A stretch of 64,000 nucleotides of DNA from Schlesneria paludicola DSM 18645 (GCA_945876035.1 CAMCMU010000006.1:1-64000), one strand, 5' to 3'; counted from the first letter of the stretch, positions 26,893 to 36,660 are shown. Numbers and translations are program-made. The notes: generated by a model not told the origin, from the sequence alone.

Positions 26893-27660
26893 ATGCGGAT
26901 TCTGCTCGTGAACGACGATGGCATTCACGCTCCAAGTCTATGGGCGTTTTATGACGAACTGATTCAATGGGGGGAGGTGACAGTGATTGCCCCCTCGACG
27001 GAACAGAGCGGGGTTGGCCATTCGATTACATTCCTGCACCCGCTGCTGGCTCACAAAGAGTTTCGGAATGGAACCTTTGTGGGATGGAAGGTGGACGGAC
27101 GTCCGGCTGACTGCGTCAAACTCGGCATACAGGAACTGTGCTCAAGCCGTCCGGATATCATTATCAGCGGCCTGAATGCGGGTGCCAATGTGGGCCTGAA
27201 CATTCTGTATTCGGGAACCGTTGCGGCAGCCGTTGAGGGGGCGTTTTACGGCATTCCTTCGTTTGCTGTCTCGCAGTGGATGGATGGCCCTGCAGATTTC
27301 GTGGCCACATCACGACGAGCGGTTGCTCTCTGTCAGCAATTACTTCCGCACTCTCGCCAAGGTTTGGTGTGGAACATTAATTTTCCCTCAGTCCAGACCA
27401 ACTGGCCTCGCGGTGTCAAAATTGTTGGGATGGAATCTCGACGTACAGCCGAGGGAGTGGAATCTCGAATTGATCCGCGGGGTCGAACGTATTATTGGAG
27501 CGGATTGAATCCCTTAAAAAGCCACGTTCTTGATGATTCCACCGATGTGAAGACGCTGCTCAACGGCTATGTCACCGTGACACCGTTGCAGTTCGACATG
27601 ACATCGACAGCCGACATGACTCGTCTGCAACTGGAAACATGGGAACTGCCGACGCCATGA
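26893..27660 (+). CDS. surE: 5'/3'-nucleotidase SurE
   Basis: A 255-residue metal-dependent phosphatase that removes phosphate from nucleoside monophosphates, often with stationary-phase survival roles. The N-terminal MRILLVNDDGIHAPSL carries the catalytic DD pair (Asp8-Asp9), and PSTEQSGVGHSITF near residues 37-50 and the SGLNAGANVGLNILYSGTV block near 96-114 are family signatures. The ATG at 26893 has AAAGAAG just upstream; GTG 26890 is an alternative. The stop overlaps the next gene's start by ATGA, so the two are translationally coupled. Confidence 0.95.
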   Translation: MRILLVNDDGIHAPSLWAFYDELIQWGEVTVIAPSTEQSGVGHSITFLHPLLAHKEFRNGTFVGWKVDGRPADCVKLGIQELCSSRPDIIISGLNAGANVGLNILYSGTVAAAVEGAFYGIPSFAVSQWMDGPADFVATSRRAVALCQQLLPHSRQGLVWNINFPSVQTNWPRGVKIVGMESRRTAEGVESRIDPRGRTYYWSGLNPLKSHVLDDSTDVKTLLNGYVTVTPLQFDMTSTADMTRLQLETWELPTP

Positions 27661-28637
27661 ATGAACAAGGCCGCCCCATTGCGAAGCTGTCCATTTCCAA
27701 AGAACTGACGGGCAAGACCGTGCTCGCCGTGCTGCGAACAATGCGGCAGGGGGAGTCATGGTCGCGACTGCGAACGCAAATTCAAAAAGGGAAAGTATCA
27801 CTGAATGATATTGTGTGCATCGATGACGCGAGGCGGGTCACACTCGGTGACGTAATCGCTTTGGGTGAACAGTCACTGACTCTTCCGCCGACTTCCTCGG
27901 ATGTGAAAATTCATTACGCCGATACACATGTCGTCGTTGTCGAGAAGCCCGCCGGAATGATGACACACCGCCGGCCGGAGGAACGCAACTGGTCCTCTGA
28001 GCGGAAGGCCCGACAACTGACGCTCGACGAATCTTTGATTCAGCTCTTGGTGAATCGCGCGACACAGCGTGGACAGGAACGTCCGCGAGGCAATCTCGTG
28101 CGATGCGTTCATCGTTTGGATCGCGACACAAGTGGCCTTCTGGTGTTTGCTCGCAATGAGACCGCGGCCGAACATCTGATCGGACAATTTCGACGCCATG
28201 AGGTCCATCGAGTCTATTGGGCAGTCGTCCACGGCGATCCCGCTGACGAGACGATCATCACTCACATCGCACGGGATCGCGGTGATGGCCGACGTGGTAG
28301 CACGGGCAATCAAAAGATTGGACAACGCGCCGTGACGCACGTTCGACGAATGCAACACTTCGGCAAATACAGTCTGGTGGAATGCCGACTCGAAACCGGC
28401 CGCACGAATCAAATTCGCATTCACCTTGCCGAAAAGGGCCATCTGGTCTGCGGGGATGTGAAATATCGTCAGCCTTACTCCGCGGAAGCGATCAACGACA
28501 TCAGTGACGCACCTCGGCTGGCACTCCACGCGGCGGAACTCGGGTTCGTTCACCCGATTTCTCAGGAACAGGTTTTCTTTACGATGCCGTTCCCTGAGGA
28601 TTTGGAGCAGTTCGTACACCGCATCGGCCAGCGTTGA
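27657..28637 (+). CDS. RluA-family pseudouridine synthase
   Basis: A 326-residue RNA pseudouridylase. The N-terminal part (about 1-80) includes a short S4-like segment (SWSRLRTQIQKGKVSLND). The catalytic motif HRLDRDTSGLLVFAR near residues 153-167 holds the active-site Asp. The downstream RVYWAVVHG and LVECRLETGRTNQIRIHLA motifs are the second and third family signatures. The enzyme could modify 23S rRNA or tRNA; RluA, RluC or RluD specificity cannot be resolved from sequence alone. It starts at ATG 27657 inside the surE stop codon region (ATGA overlap), so it depends on translation of surE. Confidence 0.92.
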   Translation: MNEQGRPIAKLSISKELTGKTVLAVLRTMRQGESWSRLRTQIQKGKVSLNDIVCIDDARRVTLGDVIALGEQSLTLPPTSSDVKIHYADTHVVVVEKPAGMMTHRRPEERNWSSERKARQLTLDESLIQLLVNRATQRGQERPRGNLVRCVHRLDRDTSGLLVFARNETAAEHLIGQFRRHEVHRVYWAVVHGDPADETIITHIARDRGDGRRGSTGNQKIGQRAVTHVRRMQHFGKYSLVECRLETGRTNQIRIHLAEKGHLVCGDVKYRQPYSAEAINDISDAPRLALHAAELGFVHPISQEQVFFTMPFPEDLEQFVHRIGQR

Positions 28638-29114
28638 GATGTCACTGGCCCACGGTCCAGAGTTTTTGAACGTCATTATGGACCGGATGTCCGTTGTGTG
28701 CTGATGGTCAAATGAGTTGATTCGAGAGGTCCCCCGGGGATGGGTGGAGATTCCGCTGGCAAGCCACCGAGTGATTTGAGGAGTTCGCAAATCGGTCGTT
28801 GACTCGACGTCTTCCCGAGGAGAATGCTAAAACGGCAACCGAAGACCGTATTTGATGGTCAGATTCATCCTGTTGGTGCAGGATGCCGCAGAGCGGAAGG
28901 ATTGGCCGTGAACGAAACCTCACAGAGGTTGTCAGGCGGGGGACTGAGCCTTTCTGACGTTCGGTGACCTGAGCGATTTGGTCGTCTTTGCACCGCCTTC
29001 GATGATGTCTCCTCGACTGCTGATTAAGACGCCTGTTGAGTTTCATGGCTCGCTCGGCCGTTGGCTTCCGAGGGATTCGATTATTTTTGAAAACTCTGAT
29101 TTCACTGAGGCAAC
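28638..29114. other. Intergenic region before folK
   Basis: About 475 nt. Only short frames without support. I found no terminator for the surE-pseudouridine-synthase unit and no clear promoter for folK. Confidence 0.4.
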
Positions 29115-29855
29115 ATGACCGGGTGTTGGATCGGATTGGGGGCCAATATCGGCGATGCTCATGCGGCGTTCGAAGCCGCGTGGGTCTGTCTCAAAAACCA
29201 TCCTCAGATCGACGTTGTCAACAGAAGCAGCCTCTACGAAACGTCGCCCATCGGGACAGTGGCAGGCTCGGCTTTCCTGAACGCGGTGTGCGGTATTTCA
29301 ACAGATATGGAACCGCTTCAGTTGCTAAATCTTCTTCAGTCAATCGAAACCTCACTCGGCCGAACAGTTGGTCTTCGATGGGGACCACGCGTGCTTGATC
29401 TGGACCTGCTTTTCGTAGGGGAACAGATCATCAATGAACCCCGTCTGGTCGTTCCACATCCCGCGGCTTGGTATCGTCGTTTCGTCACAGTTCCCCTGAT
29501 GGAAGTCGCCCCCCTCCTGATCCACCCGCTGGGGGGTGTGAGCCTGCACGAACTTTATTTACGATTGAAAAGGCGTCCTCTGCGGATTGGTTTGGATAGG
29601 CGCTGGTTAGTGTTGCTGGAGCAGTACCAAGACGAAGTCATTCGGCTGTTCCCGGAAGTCGAGTTCCTCAAGACGAATGATTTCGTTTCCGGTTCCTCTG
29701 TTTGGCTGCAATTGGCAGAGAGCGACGATCTTCCGCCTGCGTCCCACGGAATTCCGGTTGCCAATTTGAAGGGGTCGCCTGGCGAGCCGATTCAGCGAGT
29801 TTACGATTTTCTCGCTGCGATCCACGATGAGCCAACTCGAGCAGGAGTGTGGTGA
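29115..29855 (+). CDS. folK: HPPK folK with a C-terminal extension
   Basis: 6-hydroxymethyl-7,8-dihydropterin pyrophosphokinase makes the activated pterin for dihydropteroate synthase in folate synthesis. Residues 1-155 are a complete HPPK: CWIGLGANIGDA at the start, SLYETSPIG near 36-44, FLNAVCGI near 53-60 and the signature RWGPRVLDLDLLF near 88-100, with PHPAAWYRRFV near 115-125. The extra 85 residues (about 160-246) hold a mostly helical, acidic, W-containing segment (SSVWLQLAESDDLPP) with no family I know. Standard HPPKs are about 160-170 residues, so this is a fusion or lineage-specific tail. No folP is adjacent. The start at 29115 leaves the family's N-terminus intact. Confidence 0.9.
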   Translation: MTGCWIGLGANIGDAHAAFEAAWVCLKNHPQIDVVNRSSLYETSPIGTVAGSAFLNAVCGISTDMEPLQLLNLLQSIETSLGRTVGLRWGPRVLDLDLLFVGEQIINEPRLVVPHPAAWYRRFVTVPLMEVAPLLIHPLGGVSLHELYLRLKRRPLRIGLDRRWLVLLEQYQDEVIRLFPEVEFLKTNDFVSGSSVWLQLAESDDLPPASHGIPVANLKGSPGEPIQRVYDFLAAIHDEPTRAGVW

Positions 29856-29904
29856 TTGATCGCCGCATTTTTTGTTTGCGTTCGGAAACCGAGTCCCGCC
29901 TTGT

Positions 29905-31695
29905 TCACAAGCGGCCGCTGCGAAAGATTCCAAAAATCAACCATACGGCCAGAAGACTTGACAAAATGTAGATTGGAAGGCTGACCCAGACAGTGCTGAC
30001 GCCGCCAGCGATGATCAGTGCGGAAGCCATAATGAGCGCGGCCACGACCATTCCTACGACAAGTCGATTGCTCGATCGCTCAAGCTCAAGAATGAATTGA
30101 TCGAGATTCCGGTGTTCAAATTGAATCCGAAGATCGTCAGCACTCAATTTTCTCAGCGTGCGGTTGATGTTACGAGGAATGTCATGGGCGAACTCCAGTA
30201 GTTGCTTCGACTCGAGCCAGATTCGTTCGGCCACTTTCGAGGGTTCATATCGGGCACGAACAAGACGCTCGAGAAACGGTTGCAAATGGGCCGCCAGATT
30301 GAATGTCGGATCAAGATCGCGGCCGATCCCGTCGAGCGTGACGAGGGCTCGAATCAACAGCATCAAATTGCTTGGACAGCGGATACCATGATTTGAAAGG
30401 ATCGCTACGAAGTCCGACAGTAACCGGCCGACATTCAAGTGTTCCAATTCAACACCATAATAATTGAAGACAAAATCCCGCATGTCGATCTGTAACAAGG
30501 CTCGGTCAATCTGGCGATTCGGTTCAGCAAACTGCAGGATCAGTTGAATTGACGCATCGACATCCTGTTGACTGATTGCAACGATCAGATCAATCAGTTG
30601 TTCGCGTGTCCCGTCATCGAGTACGCCAACCATGCCGTAGTCGAGAAGACAAATCGTGCCATCGCGGCGAATGCGAATATTGCCGGGATGCGGATCTCCA
30701 TGAAAGACACCAAATTCGAATGCCTGCTTCATGAAAATGCGAGCGCCGTTGGCGGCTATTTCTGAGGGCTCTAAGGGAGCAGACTGATGCGGCTCAATTT
30801 CGTCGATGCGGAATCCGTCAATGAACTCCATAGTCAGAACGGCTTCGGTGGAAAGGTTCAAAAAGACTTGGGGGACATAGAGCGTCGCATCCTGTCGAAA
30901 CAGACGGCGGAACTCATCCATCGTCCGGCCTTCCCTTGCAAAATTCAGTTCACGTCGAATCGTCCGTGCGAAATGATTGACCAGTCCGACAGGATCGAAG
31001 ATCCGAGCCTCTGCAATGTTTCCCTCAACCAGCAGTGCGATTTGCTGCATCAGTGACAGATCACGCTCCACATGGCGAGCGGCATCCGGACGTTGAATTT
31101 TCACGGCGAGTGGCGTGCCGTCGAAATGTACCGCGCGGTGAACCTGCCCCAACGAACCAGCCGCAAGTGGCGTTTTGTCGAAAAATGCAAACAATTGCTC
31201 GACCGGCTGTCCCAATTCACTTTCAATACGTTTGATGGCCTCCTCAGACGAAAATGGCGGAACACGTTCTTGGAGTCGTTTGAGTTCGAGTAACATTTCG
31301 GGTGGAACGAGATCCGGACGAGTACTCATCACCTGGCCGAACTTAATATAGGTTGGTCCAAGACTTTCCAGCGTCAGTCGAATTCGCTCAACAACCTTCA
31401 AATGCCGCGAGGGTTCGACGGGCCTCCCGGACAATAATCGTCGCCAGCGATACCAAAAATTTCTCAGCCCGATTCGGTCAACGAGATCACCGAAGCCGTG
31501 ATTGAGGAGCACGGTTACGATCTCGCTCGTTCGACCAAGATTTCTGAGCAGACGAAACGAATGGCGGTCCAAATCGGTCTCCAAACGGTGGTAAAGGGAA
31601 CTGATTGTAAACACGAATCCGCGGCCAAGAAACGCGCTTGAGCAACGAATGCGGTAAAGGTCGCAACGTCTGCTAACGATTCGACCCACCATCAT
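29905..31695 (-). CDS. AarF/ABC1/UbiB-family kinase-like protein
   Basis: An atypical kinase of the UbiB group, which supports ubiquinone or other isoprenoid-lipid metabolism in the membrane. The 596-residue form starts at ATG 31695 (or 31692), because the longer open frame would overlap the upstream gene far more. It contains TYIKFGQVMSTRPDLVP near residues 114-130, the alanine-rich loop AAGSLGQVHRA near 180-190, LAVKIQRPDA (catalytic Lys), FHGDPHPGNIRI near 340-351 and LLDYGMVG (metal-binding Asp), all diagnostic. Two membrane segments lie at the C-terminus (about 545-565 and 570-590). It starts 23 nt before the end of the methyltransferase gene upstream, so the two genes overlap and are probably co-transcribed. 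Confidence 0.88.
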   Translation of the reverse strand: MMVGRIVSRRCDLYRIRCSSAFLGRGFVFTISSLYHRLETDLDRHSFRLLRNLGRTSEIVTVLLNHGFGDLVDRIGLRNFWYRWRRLLSGRPVEPSRHLKVVERIRLTLESLGPTYIKFGQVMSTRPDLVPPEMLLELKRLQERVPPFSSEEAIKRIESELGQPVEQLFAFFDKTPLAAGSLGQVHRAVHFDGTPLAVKIQRPDAARHVERDLSLMQQIALLVEGNIAEARIFDPVGLVNHFARTIRRELNFAREGRTMDEFRRLFRQDATLYVPQVFLNLSTEAVLTMEFIDGFRIDEIEPHQSAPLEPSEIAANGARIFMKQAFEFGVFHGDPHPGNIRIRRDGTICLLDYGMVGVLDDGTREQLIDLIVAISQQDVDASIQLILQFAEPNRQIDRALLQIDMRDFVFNYYGVELEHLNVGRLLSDFVAILSNHGIRCPSNLMLLIRALVTLDGIGRDLDPTFNLAAHLQPFLERLVRARYEPSKVAERIWLESKQLLEFAHDIPRNINRTLRKLSADDLRIQFEHRNLDQFILELERSSNRLVVGMVVAALIMASALIIAGGVSTVWVSLPIYILSSLLAVWLIFGIFRSGRL

Positions 31696-32899
31696 CAGAC
31701 TTGATTCGCCGAGCCATGATCGCCCTCGCTTTGCCATCACATCGAGCATAGAACAAGACACCCGGCTTGTTCCCGGGCAATGGCAGTCGGCGTCGCACGG
31801 CCTCCGCTTGAATTGGAATGTGACGGCATTTAATTTCGATTTCCCCAAAATCGGACGTTCTCAGCCACCCGCGAACTTCACGGTCGTTGTTGGGCAGATC
31901 CGCCAAGACTTCAAATGAATCCACAAACGCCGAATTCACTACGGAGTCTCCCGTCAAATATTCTTCAGCGCCATCCAAACGGTTCAACCCATGACGGTCT
32001 GCCACAAGATCAACCAGACCGGATCGAACCACCGCCGGATCGGGGTCAAACAGAAGGCGACCGAGTCGCGTGATGGGAACCGAACAGTCGAGCGGATGTC
32101 CGGCGATCGTTTCACCAGTCGGCAGAGACGTCGCTCGAAAAGGGGCCTCCCCGGCAAGCTCTCCGAACCAGAGTGTTGCTTCCTTACACTCGCCAGCAAG
32201 ACTGACGAGTTCAATTTCGACACCGTCAAACTTGCCACCAAAGTTGCTTGCCGGACCGACCTTGATCGCGCCGCCTCGACAACGTGTCATCAAGTCTTGG
32301 AGGAACCCCAGTCCTGGTTCATAATCTTCGATCCGTGAGACACGGCCTCCGGATCCGGCACGTCGATCCGGATCGACGTGCACCAATCCAGGGATCTCGG
32401 TCAGACTCGAAATATCGGCTGTGATCGTCTCAATGTGGGCGCCGACTCCGTACAACTCGGCGTTCCAAGTGGTACGCAAACAGGCGGCAGGATTCCGGTC
32501 GACGGCGGTGACGTGGCAGTGATCAGACAACGCCATGGCGTCTCCGCCGATTCCGCAACACAGATCCCAAACGACGCCACTGAATCGTCGAGATTTGTGT
32601 CTCGCGACCACTTCCGACGTGGATTGTTCCAAGCCCAAGCGGTCGATCCACATGGTATGACCGAGCACAAATTTAGCCGGAGCCTTTTGACGTAACTCAT
32701 GGAGCGACAATGCCGCCCGCACGAGGTCATTAGGATACCGTCGACGCAAAATGGCCTGTAAGCCGAGTGCTGAATCGGCTCCACCGGCAATCAGATCCAA
32801 AATTTCGGGGGTCCGACGCAAGACGTGAAGGACTCGGCACTCATCTTCCGGTAAGGCTAAGGACTCCGTCGTATTCGCGTTATGGTGTTGTCTTGCCAT
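31673..32899 (-). CDS. Class I SAM methyltransferase with THUMP-like domain
   Basis: A 408-residue protein of the family in which a SAM-dependent Rossmann methyltransferase is joined to a THUMP-like C-terminal domain. The SAM motif VWDLCCGIGGDAMAL lies near residues 110-124, VDRNPAACLRT near 135-145, and VHVDPDRRAGSGGR near 172-185 is characteristic. The C-terminal portion (about 290-400) has RLGRLLFDPDPAVVRSG and the REVRGWLRTSDFGEIEIK block of the THUMP-like domain. Members are thought to act on RNA, but the substrate is unknown. ATG 32899 opens right after the small membrane gene (6 nt gap), so the three minus-strand genes from 33166 to 29905 look like one operon. Confidence 0.88.
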   Translation of the reverse strand: MARQHHNANTTESLALPEDECRVLHVLRRTPEILDLIAGGADSALGLQAILRRRYPNDLVRAALSLHELRQKAPAKFVLGHTMWIDRLGLEQSTSEVVARHKSRRFSGVVWDLCCGIGGDAMALSDHCHVTAVDRNPAACLRTTWNAELYGVGAHIETITADISSLTEIPGLVHVDPDRRAGSGGRVSRIEDYEPGLGFLQDLMTRCRGGAIKVGPASNFGGKFDGVEIELVSLAGECKEATLWFGELAGEAPFRATSLPTGETIAGHPLDCSVPITRLGRLLFDPDPAVVRSGLVDLVADRHGLNRLDGAEEYLTGDSVVNSAFVDSFEVLADLPNNDREVRGWLRTSDFGEIEIKCRHIPIQAEAVRRRLPLPGNKPGVLFYARCDGKARAIMARRIKSDDGGSNR

Positions 32900-32905
32900 T
32901 GGTTC

Positions 32906-33166
32906 CTACAAAATCCACCAGTTAACGTAAACGTTCACGACATACCGAAGAGACTCAATGTGGTCGCAAAACCAAACCAACGGTGCATAAAATTTACCGA
33001 TCCAGCCTGAACCGTGAACGTGAACATCGGCAAACCAGTACCAAAACATCGGCCCAATCGTTGCCACAGAAACAAACAGGTATACGACACAATAAATCAC
33101 CAGACGCATTACCAACCCGCGCAAGTAGGAAAGGATTGGAACCGGGAGTGGTGAATCTTGACTCAT
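32906..33166 (-). CDS. Small membrane protein of unknown function
   Basis: An 86-residue protein starting MSQDSPLPVPILSYLRG at ATG 33166. A hydrophobic segment (LVIYCVVYLFVSVATIGPMF, about 21-40) is followed by WYWFADVHVHGSGWIGKFY, then a second amphipathic region near the end (YVVNVYVNWWIL). The frame stays open upstream for 122 further codons that overlap the start of rimO on the other strand and look non-coding. The stop is only 6 nt from the methyltransferase start, which indicates co-transcription. Family unknown. Confidence 0.7.
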   Translation of the reverse strand: MSQDSPLPVPILSYLRGLVMRLVIYCVVYLFVSVATIGPMFWYWFADVHVHGSGWIGKFYAPLVWFCDHIESLRYVVNVYVNWWIL

Positions 33167-33449
33167 ACCAGCAGGATATCGTGACAGAGCGCGTACCGAA
33201 ATCAACTTTGAAAACAAGCTGACCCTGAAATTCAGGGCGATGACGTTGCTGGATAGAAAAAACATGTGTGATAGGTTCTCGCGTTGATCGCAGCAACGAT
33301 GCTCCAAACGTGGAGCAAGAATGTCCGCGGTGGGAGAAGGCTTGCTGTTCCTTGCCTCTCGCGGTGAGTACACTTTGGTATCGAGAGCGATTTCGTTGAC
33401 CCTAGCCGTCTCTGCAGACTTCCGTTCAATCTGGAAAGTTCCTGAAATC

Positions 33450-34877
33450 ATGCAGTCTTTGCCCATCATCGGCGATGCCGAGACCCATCTCACACAGGCA
33501 GCATCCGGCCCACCGGTCGAGGGCTTTTGCAAGGGAACCTATGCTTTCGTGACTCTCGGTTGTCCGAAAAATCTCGTGGATAGCGAGAAGATGCTTGGAA
33601 TCTTGGCTTTGGACGGTTATGCGTTAGTCTCAGAGCCTACTGGAGCGGACTTTGTGATCGTCAACACCTGTGGTTTCATCGAGAGTTCGCGGGCGGAGTC
33701 GAAGGCCGTGATTCGGGAAATGCTCGATCTCAAAAAGGCCGGCAAAACCAAGGGGGTGATCGTCGCTGGCTGTCTACCACAGCGACTCGGCCCTGCGCTT
33801 CAAGATGAACTTCCAGAAATCGATCATATCGTCGGTGTGTTCGGACGGGACGAGATCAACCGTGTCGCGGATCACCTGATCGGTGGTTCGCGCGAGCAAC
33901 GGCAATTATTCCGTCCGGCACCCGTCAAAGCATTGGACGACCGTGCGCGTTTGAGGTTGACGCCGGAACATTTCGCCTATCTCAAGATCAGTGAAGGATG
34001 CGATCGAACCTGCACGTTTTGTTCCATCCCGAAAATGCGTGGCAAACACATTACAAAACCGATCGAGATGGTCATTTCCGAAGCGCAAGAACTGGCCAAA
34101 GATGGTGTCCGCGAGCTGAATATTGTCGCTCAAGATACGACCTATTATGGCCTTGATTTTTATGGCGAAGTTCGGCTTGTCCAATTATTAAAAGAACTCG
34201 AAAAGGTCGACGGAATCGATTGGATTCGGCTGATGTATCTTTATCCGGTCAACTTTACGGATGAGTTGATCGACACGATTGCCGGATCCGACAAAATCAT
34301 CCCTTATCTGGATATGCCACTTCAGCACATTAACGACACTGTCCTGAAGAGAATGCAGCGTCGGGTCAATCGCCGGCAGACCGTGGATCTCGTTCAAAAA
34401 CTCCGTGCGAGGATCGACAATCTCGTTATGCGAACGACGTTCGTGGTCGGCTTTCCGGGTGAAAGCGATGCACAATTTCAGGAATTAAAGCAGTTCGTGG
34501 CGGAATCAAAATTTGAGCGAATGGGAGTCTTTTCCTATTCCCTCGAACCGGACACGCCGGCGGTGAAGTTGGACGGACATCTGCCGGAAGAGGTGAAAAT
34601 CGCGAGGCGAGATGAATTGATGGCCCTTCAACAACCCCTCGCGTTTGCCTACGGTGACTCCTTGGTTGGCAATGAAATAGACGTTCTGATCGATGACGTC
34701 GTCGAAGACGGTTTGTGGCGAGGTCGCGGCTATATGGACGCTCCGGAAATTGACGGCGAGGTGATTGTTTCCGGTGTGGATCTGAGACCGGGCATGTTCG
34801 TTCCGGTCGAGATCCTCGAGCGTCGAGATTACGATCTCGTGGGAGTGATGGTCAACGACGAGGTTGCTCCGGAATGA
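33450..34877 (+). CDS. rimO: Ribosomal protein S12 methylthiotransferase RimO
   Basis: RimO is a radical-SAM enzyme that adds a methylthio group to Asp88/89 of ribosomal protein S12. The 475-residue protein starts at ATG 33450 (MQSLPII); the frame stays open for 43 more codons upstream without support. The UPF0004 domain has TYAFVTLGCPKNLVDSEKML near residues 33-52, with the first cluster cysteines in LGCPKN, NTCGFI and VAGCLPQR. The radical-SAM motif CDRTCTFCSIPKMRGKH near 186-202 is intact, and a TRAM domain occupies the last 70 residues. These motifs match RimO better than MiaB or MtaB. pgsA follows after 31 nt on the same strand. Confidence 0.95.
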   Translation: MQSLPIIGDAETHLTQAASGPPVEGFCKGTYAFVTLGCPKNLVDSEKMLGILALDGYALVSEPTGADFVIVNTCGFIESSRAESKAVIREMLDLKKAGKTKGVIVAGCLPQRLGPALQDELPEIDHIVGVFGRDEINRVADHLIGGSREQRQLFRPAPVKALDDRARLRLTPEHFAYLKISEGCDRTCTFCSIPKMRGKHITKPIEMVISEAQELAKDGVRELNIVAQDTTYYGLDFYGEVRLVQLLKELEKVDGIDWIRLMYLYPVNFTDELIDTIAGSDKIIPYLDMPLQHINDTVLKRMQRRVNRRQTVDLVQKLRARIDNLVMRTTFVVGFPGESDAQFQELKQFVAESKFERMGVFSYSLEPDTPAVKLDGHLPEEVKIARRDELMALQQPLAFAYGDSLVGNEIDVLIDDVVEDGLWRGRGYMDAPEIDGEVIVSGVDLRPGMFVPVEILERRDYDLVGVMVNDEVAPE

Positions 34878-34908
34878 TTGGCCACCCGGGATGACGGGAT
34901 CTGATGAC

Positions 34909-35505
34909 ATGTCAAGTACTGAACGCTCGCTCAACCTGCCGAATGTGATCACGTTCTCCCGATTCGTCTTGTCCTTTGTGCTGTTTGCCCTGATGGACAC
35001 GCGTGACCATTGGCTCTTGGTAGCGTTGCTGTTCGTGCTGGCGGTGCTTACGGATGTGCTGGATGGTTGGATTGCTAGGCGATTCAATCTGGTGACCCAA
35101 CTGGGTCGGATCATGGACCCGTTCGTTGACAAGTTCATCACCTGTGGAACATTTTTGTTCTTGTTGCCTGTCAGTCAAGATTCGGGTGTCACGGCTTGGA
35201 TGGTTGTGCTCGTCTTGGGACGTGAAATTCTTGTCACCAGCATACGCGGGTTCTTAGAGCAACGCGGGGCGGATTTCTCTGCCTCGACCAGCGGAAAACT
35301 CAAGATGTTTTTGCAGTGCCTAGCTGCGGTGGCCGCCATCCTGTCAATGGATCCATCGATCGCCTCGATATCGAGTGGTGGGGTGACCTTCAGCAATGTC
35401 CGCGACTTCCTGCTGTGGTTGATGGTCCTCGCGACACTCTGGAGTGGTTACGACTACGTCAAACGCGCGATTGAGTTACTGCGAAGGACAGAGTCCCAGA
35501 CCTGA
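34909..35505 (+). CDS. pgsA: CDP-diacylglycerol-glycerol-3-phosphate phosphatidyltransferase
   Basis: PgsA makes phosphatidylglycerophosphate, the precursor of phosphatidylglycerol and cardiolipin, in the inner membrane. The 198-residue protein has the CDP-alcohol phosphotransferase motif DVLDGWIARRF followed by GRIMDPFVDK (residues about 47-57 and 66-75; D-x2-DG-x2-AR-x8-G-x3-D-x3-D), starting from LNLPNVITFSRF. Five to six hydrophobic segments follow the family pattern. ATG 34909 is preferred; ATG 34891 is also in frame. It follows rimO by 31 nt, so co-transcription is likely. Convergent with hisF. Confidence 0.92.
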   Translation: MSSTERSLNLPNVITFSRFVLSFVLFALMDTRDHWLLVALLFVLAVLTDVLDGWIARRFNLVTQLGRIMDPFVDKFITCGTFLFLLPVSQDSGVTAWMVVLVLGREILVTSIRGFLEQRGADFSASTSGKLKMFLQCLAAVAAILSMDPSIASISSGGVTFSNVRDFLLWLMVLATLWSGYDYVKRAIELLRRTESQT

Positions 35506-35644
35506 GTGGTCATAGGATCGCGGAATTGTGGATCAACGACTGGCGGCCGAAGAACGGATTATCCCGTCCGCAAATGCGTCCGTCCGATGCCTCGACCGGC
35601 ACGGAGTCCCGATTTTGAACTCCGCCGCTGTTCTGTCAAATTCG

Positions 35645-36421
35645 TCAGAGTGAGTTAAACCGGATGGGGACCCCTTTTTCCTTGAGATACCTTTTCGTTT
35701 CACCGATCGGATGTGTCCCGTAGTGAAAAATGCTTGCGGCGAGGGCGGCACTGGCATGCCCTTCCGTGAGAATCGCTCTTAAGTGTTCCGGGTGACCGGC
35801 GCCTCCACTAGCAACCACGGGAATGCTCACCGCATCTGCAACGGCTCGAGTCATCTCCAAATCGTACCCGTTTTGGGTGCCGTCTGAATCCATGCAAGTC
35901 AGCACGATCTCCCCCGCACCAAGTCGCTCGACCTCTTGAGCCCAAGCGACCGCTTCCAAGCCTGTCGCAAGGCGGCCACCGTTGATGTGAACCTCCCATA
36001 CCACGCGGCCATCTTTTTCAACCCGTTTGGGGTCAATATTCACAACGATGCACTGGCTGCCAAATTTCAAGGCGGCTTCGCGAACAAGACTCGGATTTTT
36101 TACGGCCGTTGAATTGATCGAAACTTTGTCGCAGCCAGCGTTCAACAGCGCCCGAATGTCTTCAACCGTCCGAATGCCGCCGCCAACTGTCAATGGCATA
36201 AAACAAACCTCGGAGGTGCGTCTCACGACGTCAAGCATGATTTCTCGTTGCTCATGAGTTGCCGTGATATCAAGAAACACTATCTCATCCGCGCCGTCCT
36301 CTTCATACCTCGCAGCAATTTGAACGGGATCCCCCGCATCACGCAGGTTTACAAAGTTGACTCCCTTGACAACGCGACCGGCATGAACGTCCAAGCATGG
36401 AATGATCCGTTTAGAAAGCAT
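35645..36421 (-). CDS. hisF: Imidazole glycerol phosphate synthase cyclase subunit HisF
   Basis: HisF uses ammonia from HisH to close the imidazole ring in histidine synthesis, also yielding AICAR. The 258-residue TIM barrel is full length: [22 protein letters not shown] at the start with the catalytic Asp (Asp11), [14 protein letters not shown] near residues 76-89, [10 protein letters not shown] near 98-107 and VVNIDPKRV near 125-133 with the second catalytic Asp, then the [13 protein letters not shown] block. hisH is not adjacent, so the pathway genes are dispersed. The gene is divergent from the TPR lipoprotein gene and convergent with pgsA. Confidence 0.97.
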   Translation of the reverse strand: MLSKRIIPCLDVHAGRVVKGVNFVNLRDAGDPVQIAARYEEDGADEIVFLDITATHEQREIMLDVVRRTSEVCFMPLTVGGGIRTVEDIRALLNAGCDKVSINSTAVKNPSLVREAALKFGSQCIVVNIDPKRVEKDGRVVWEVHINGGRLATGLEAVAWAQEVERLGAGEIVLTCMDSDGTQNGYDLEMTRAVADAVSIPVVASGGAGHPEHLRAILTEGHASAALAASIFHYGTHPIGETKRYLKEKGVPIRFNSL

Positions 36422-36660
36422 AAGAAGTGTTTTCGCCTAGAAATAACAAGGGTAAGGCTCGTCGAGGGACTGGATAGAAAAAACTTCGTCTCGACATGAT
36501 TTCAGAGAAACATTAGCATTTCTTCGGCAGACTGCATGAGAATCGGCAATTTTCGCATCCTGTTCAAGCGACTCGCAAGTGTGGCCGATTGACGGAAGTT
36601 TTGGGCCGAGATTGTTTCGCAGGCACATTTTTATCGCTCCTCAACCAAGGATTCGGTTGA

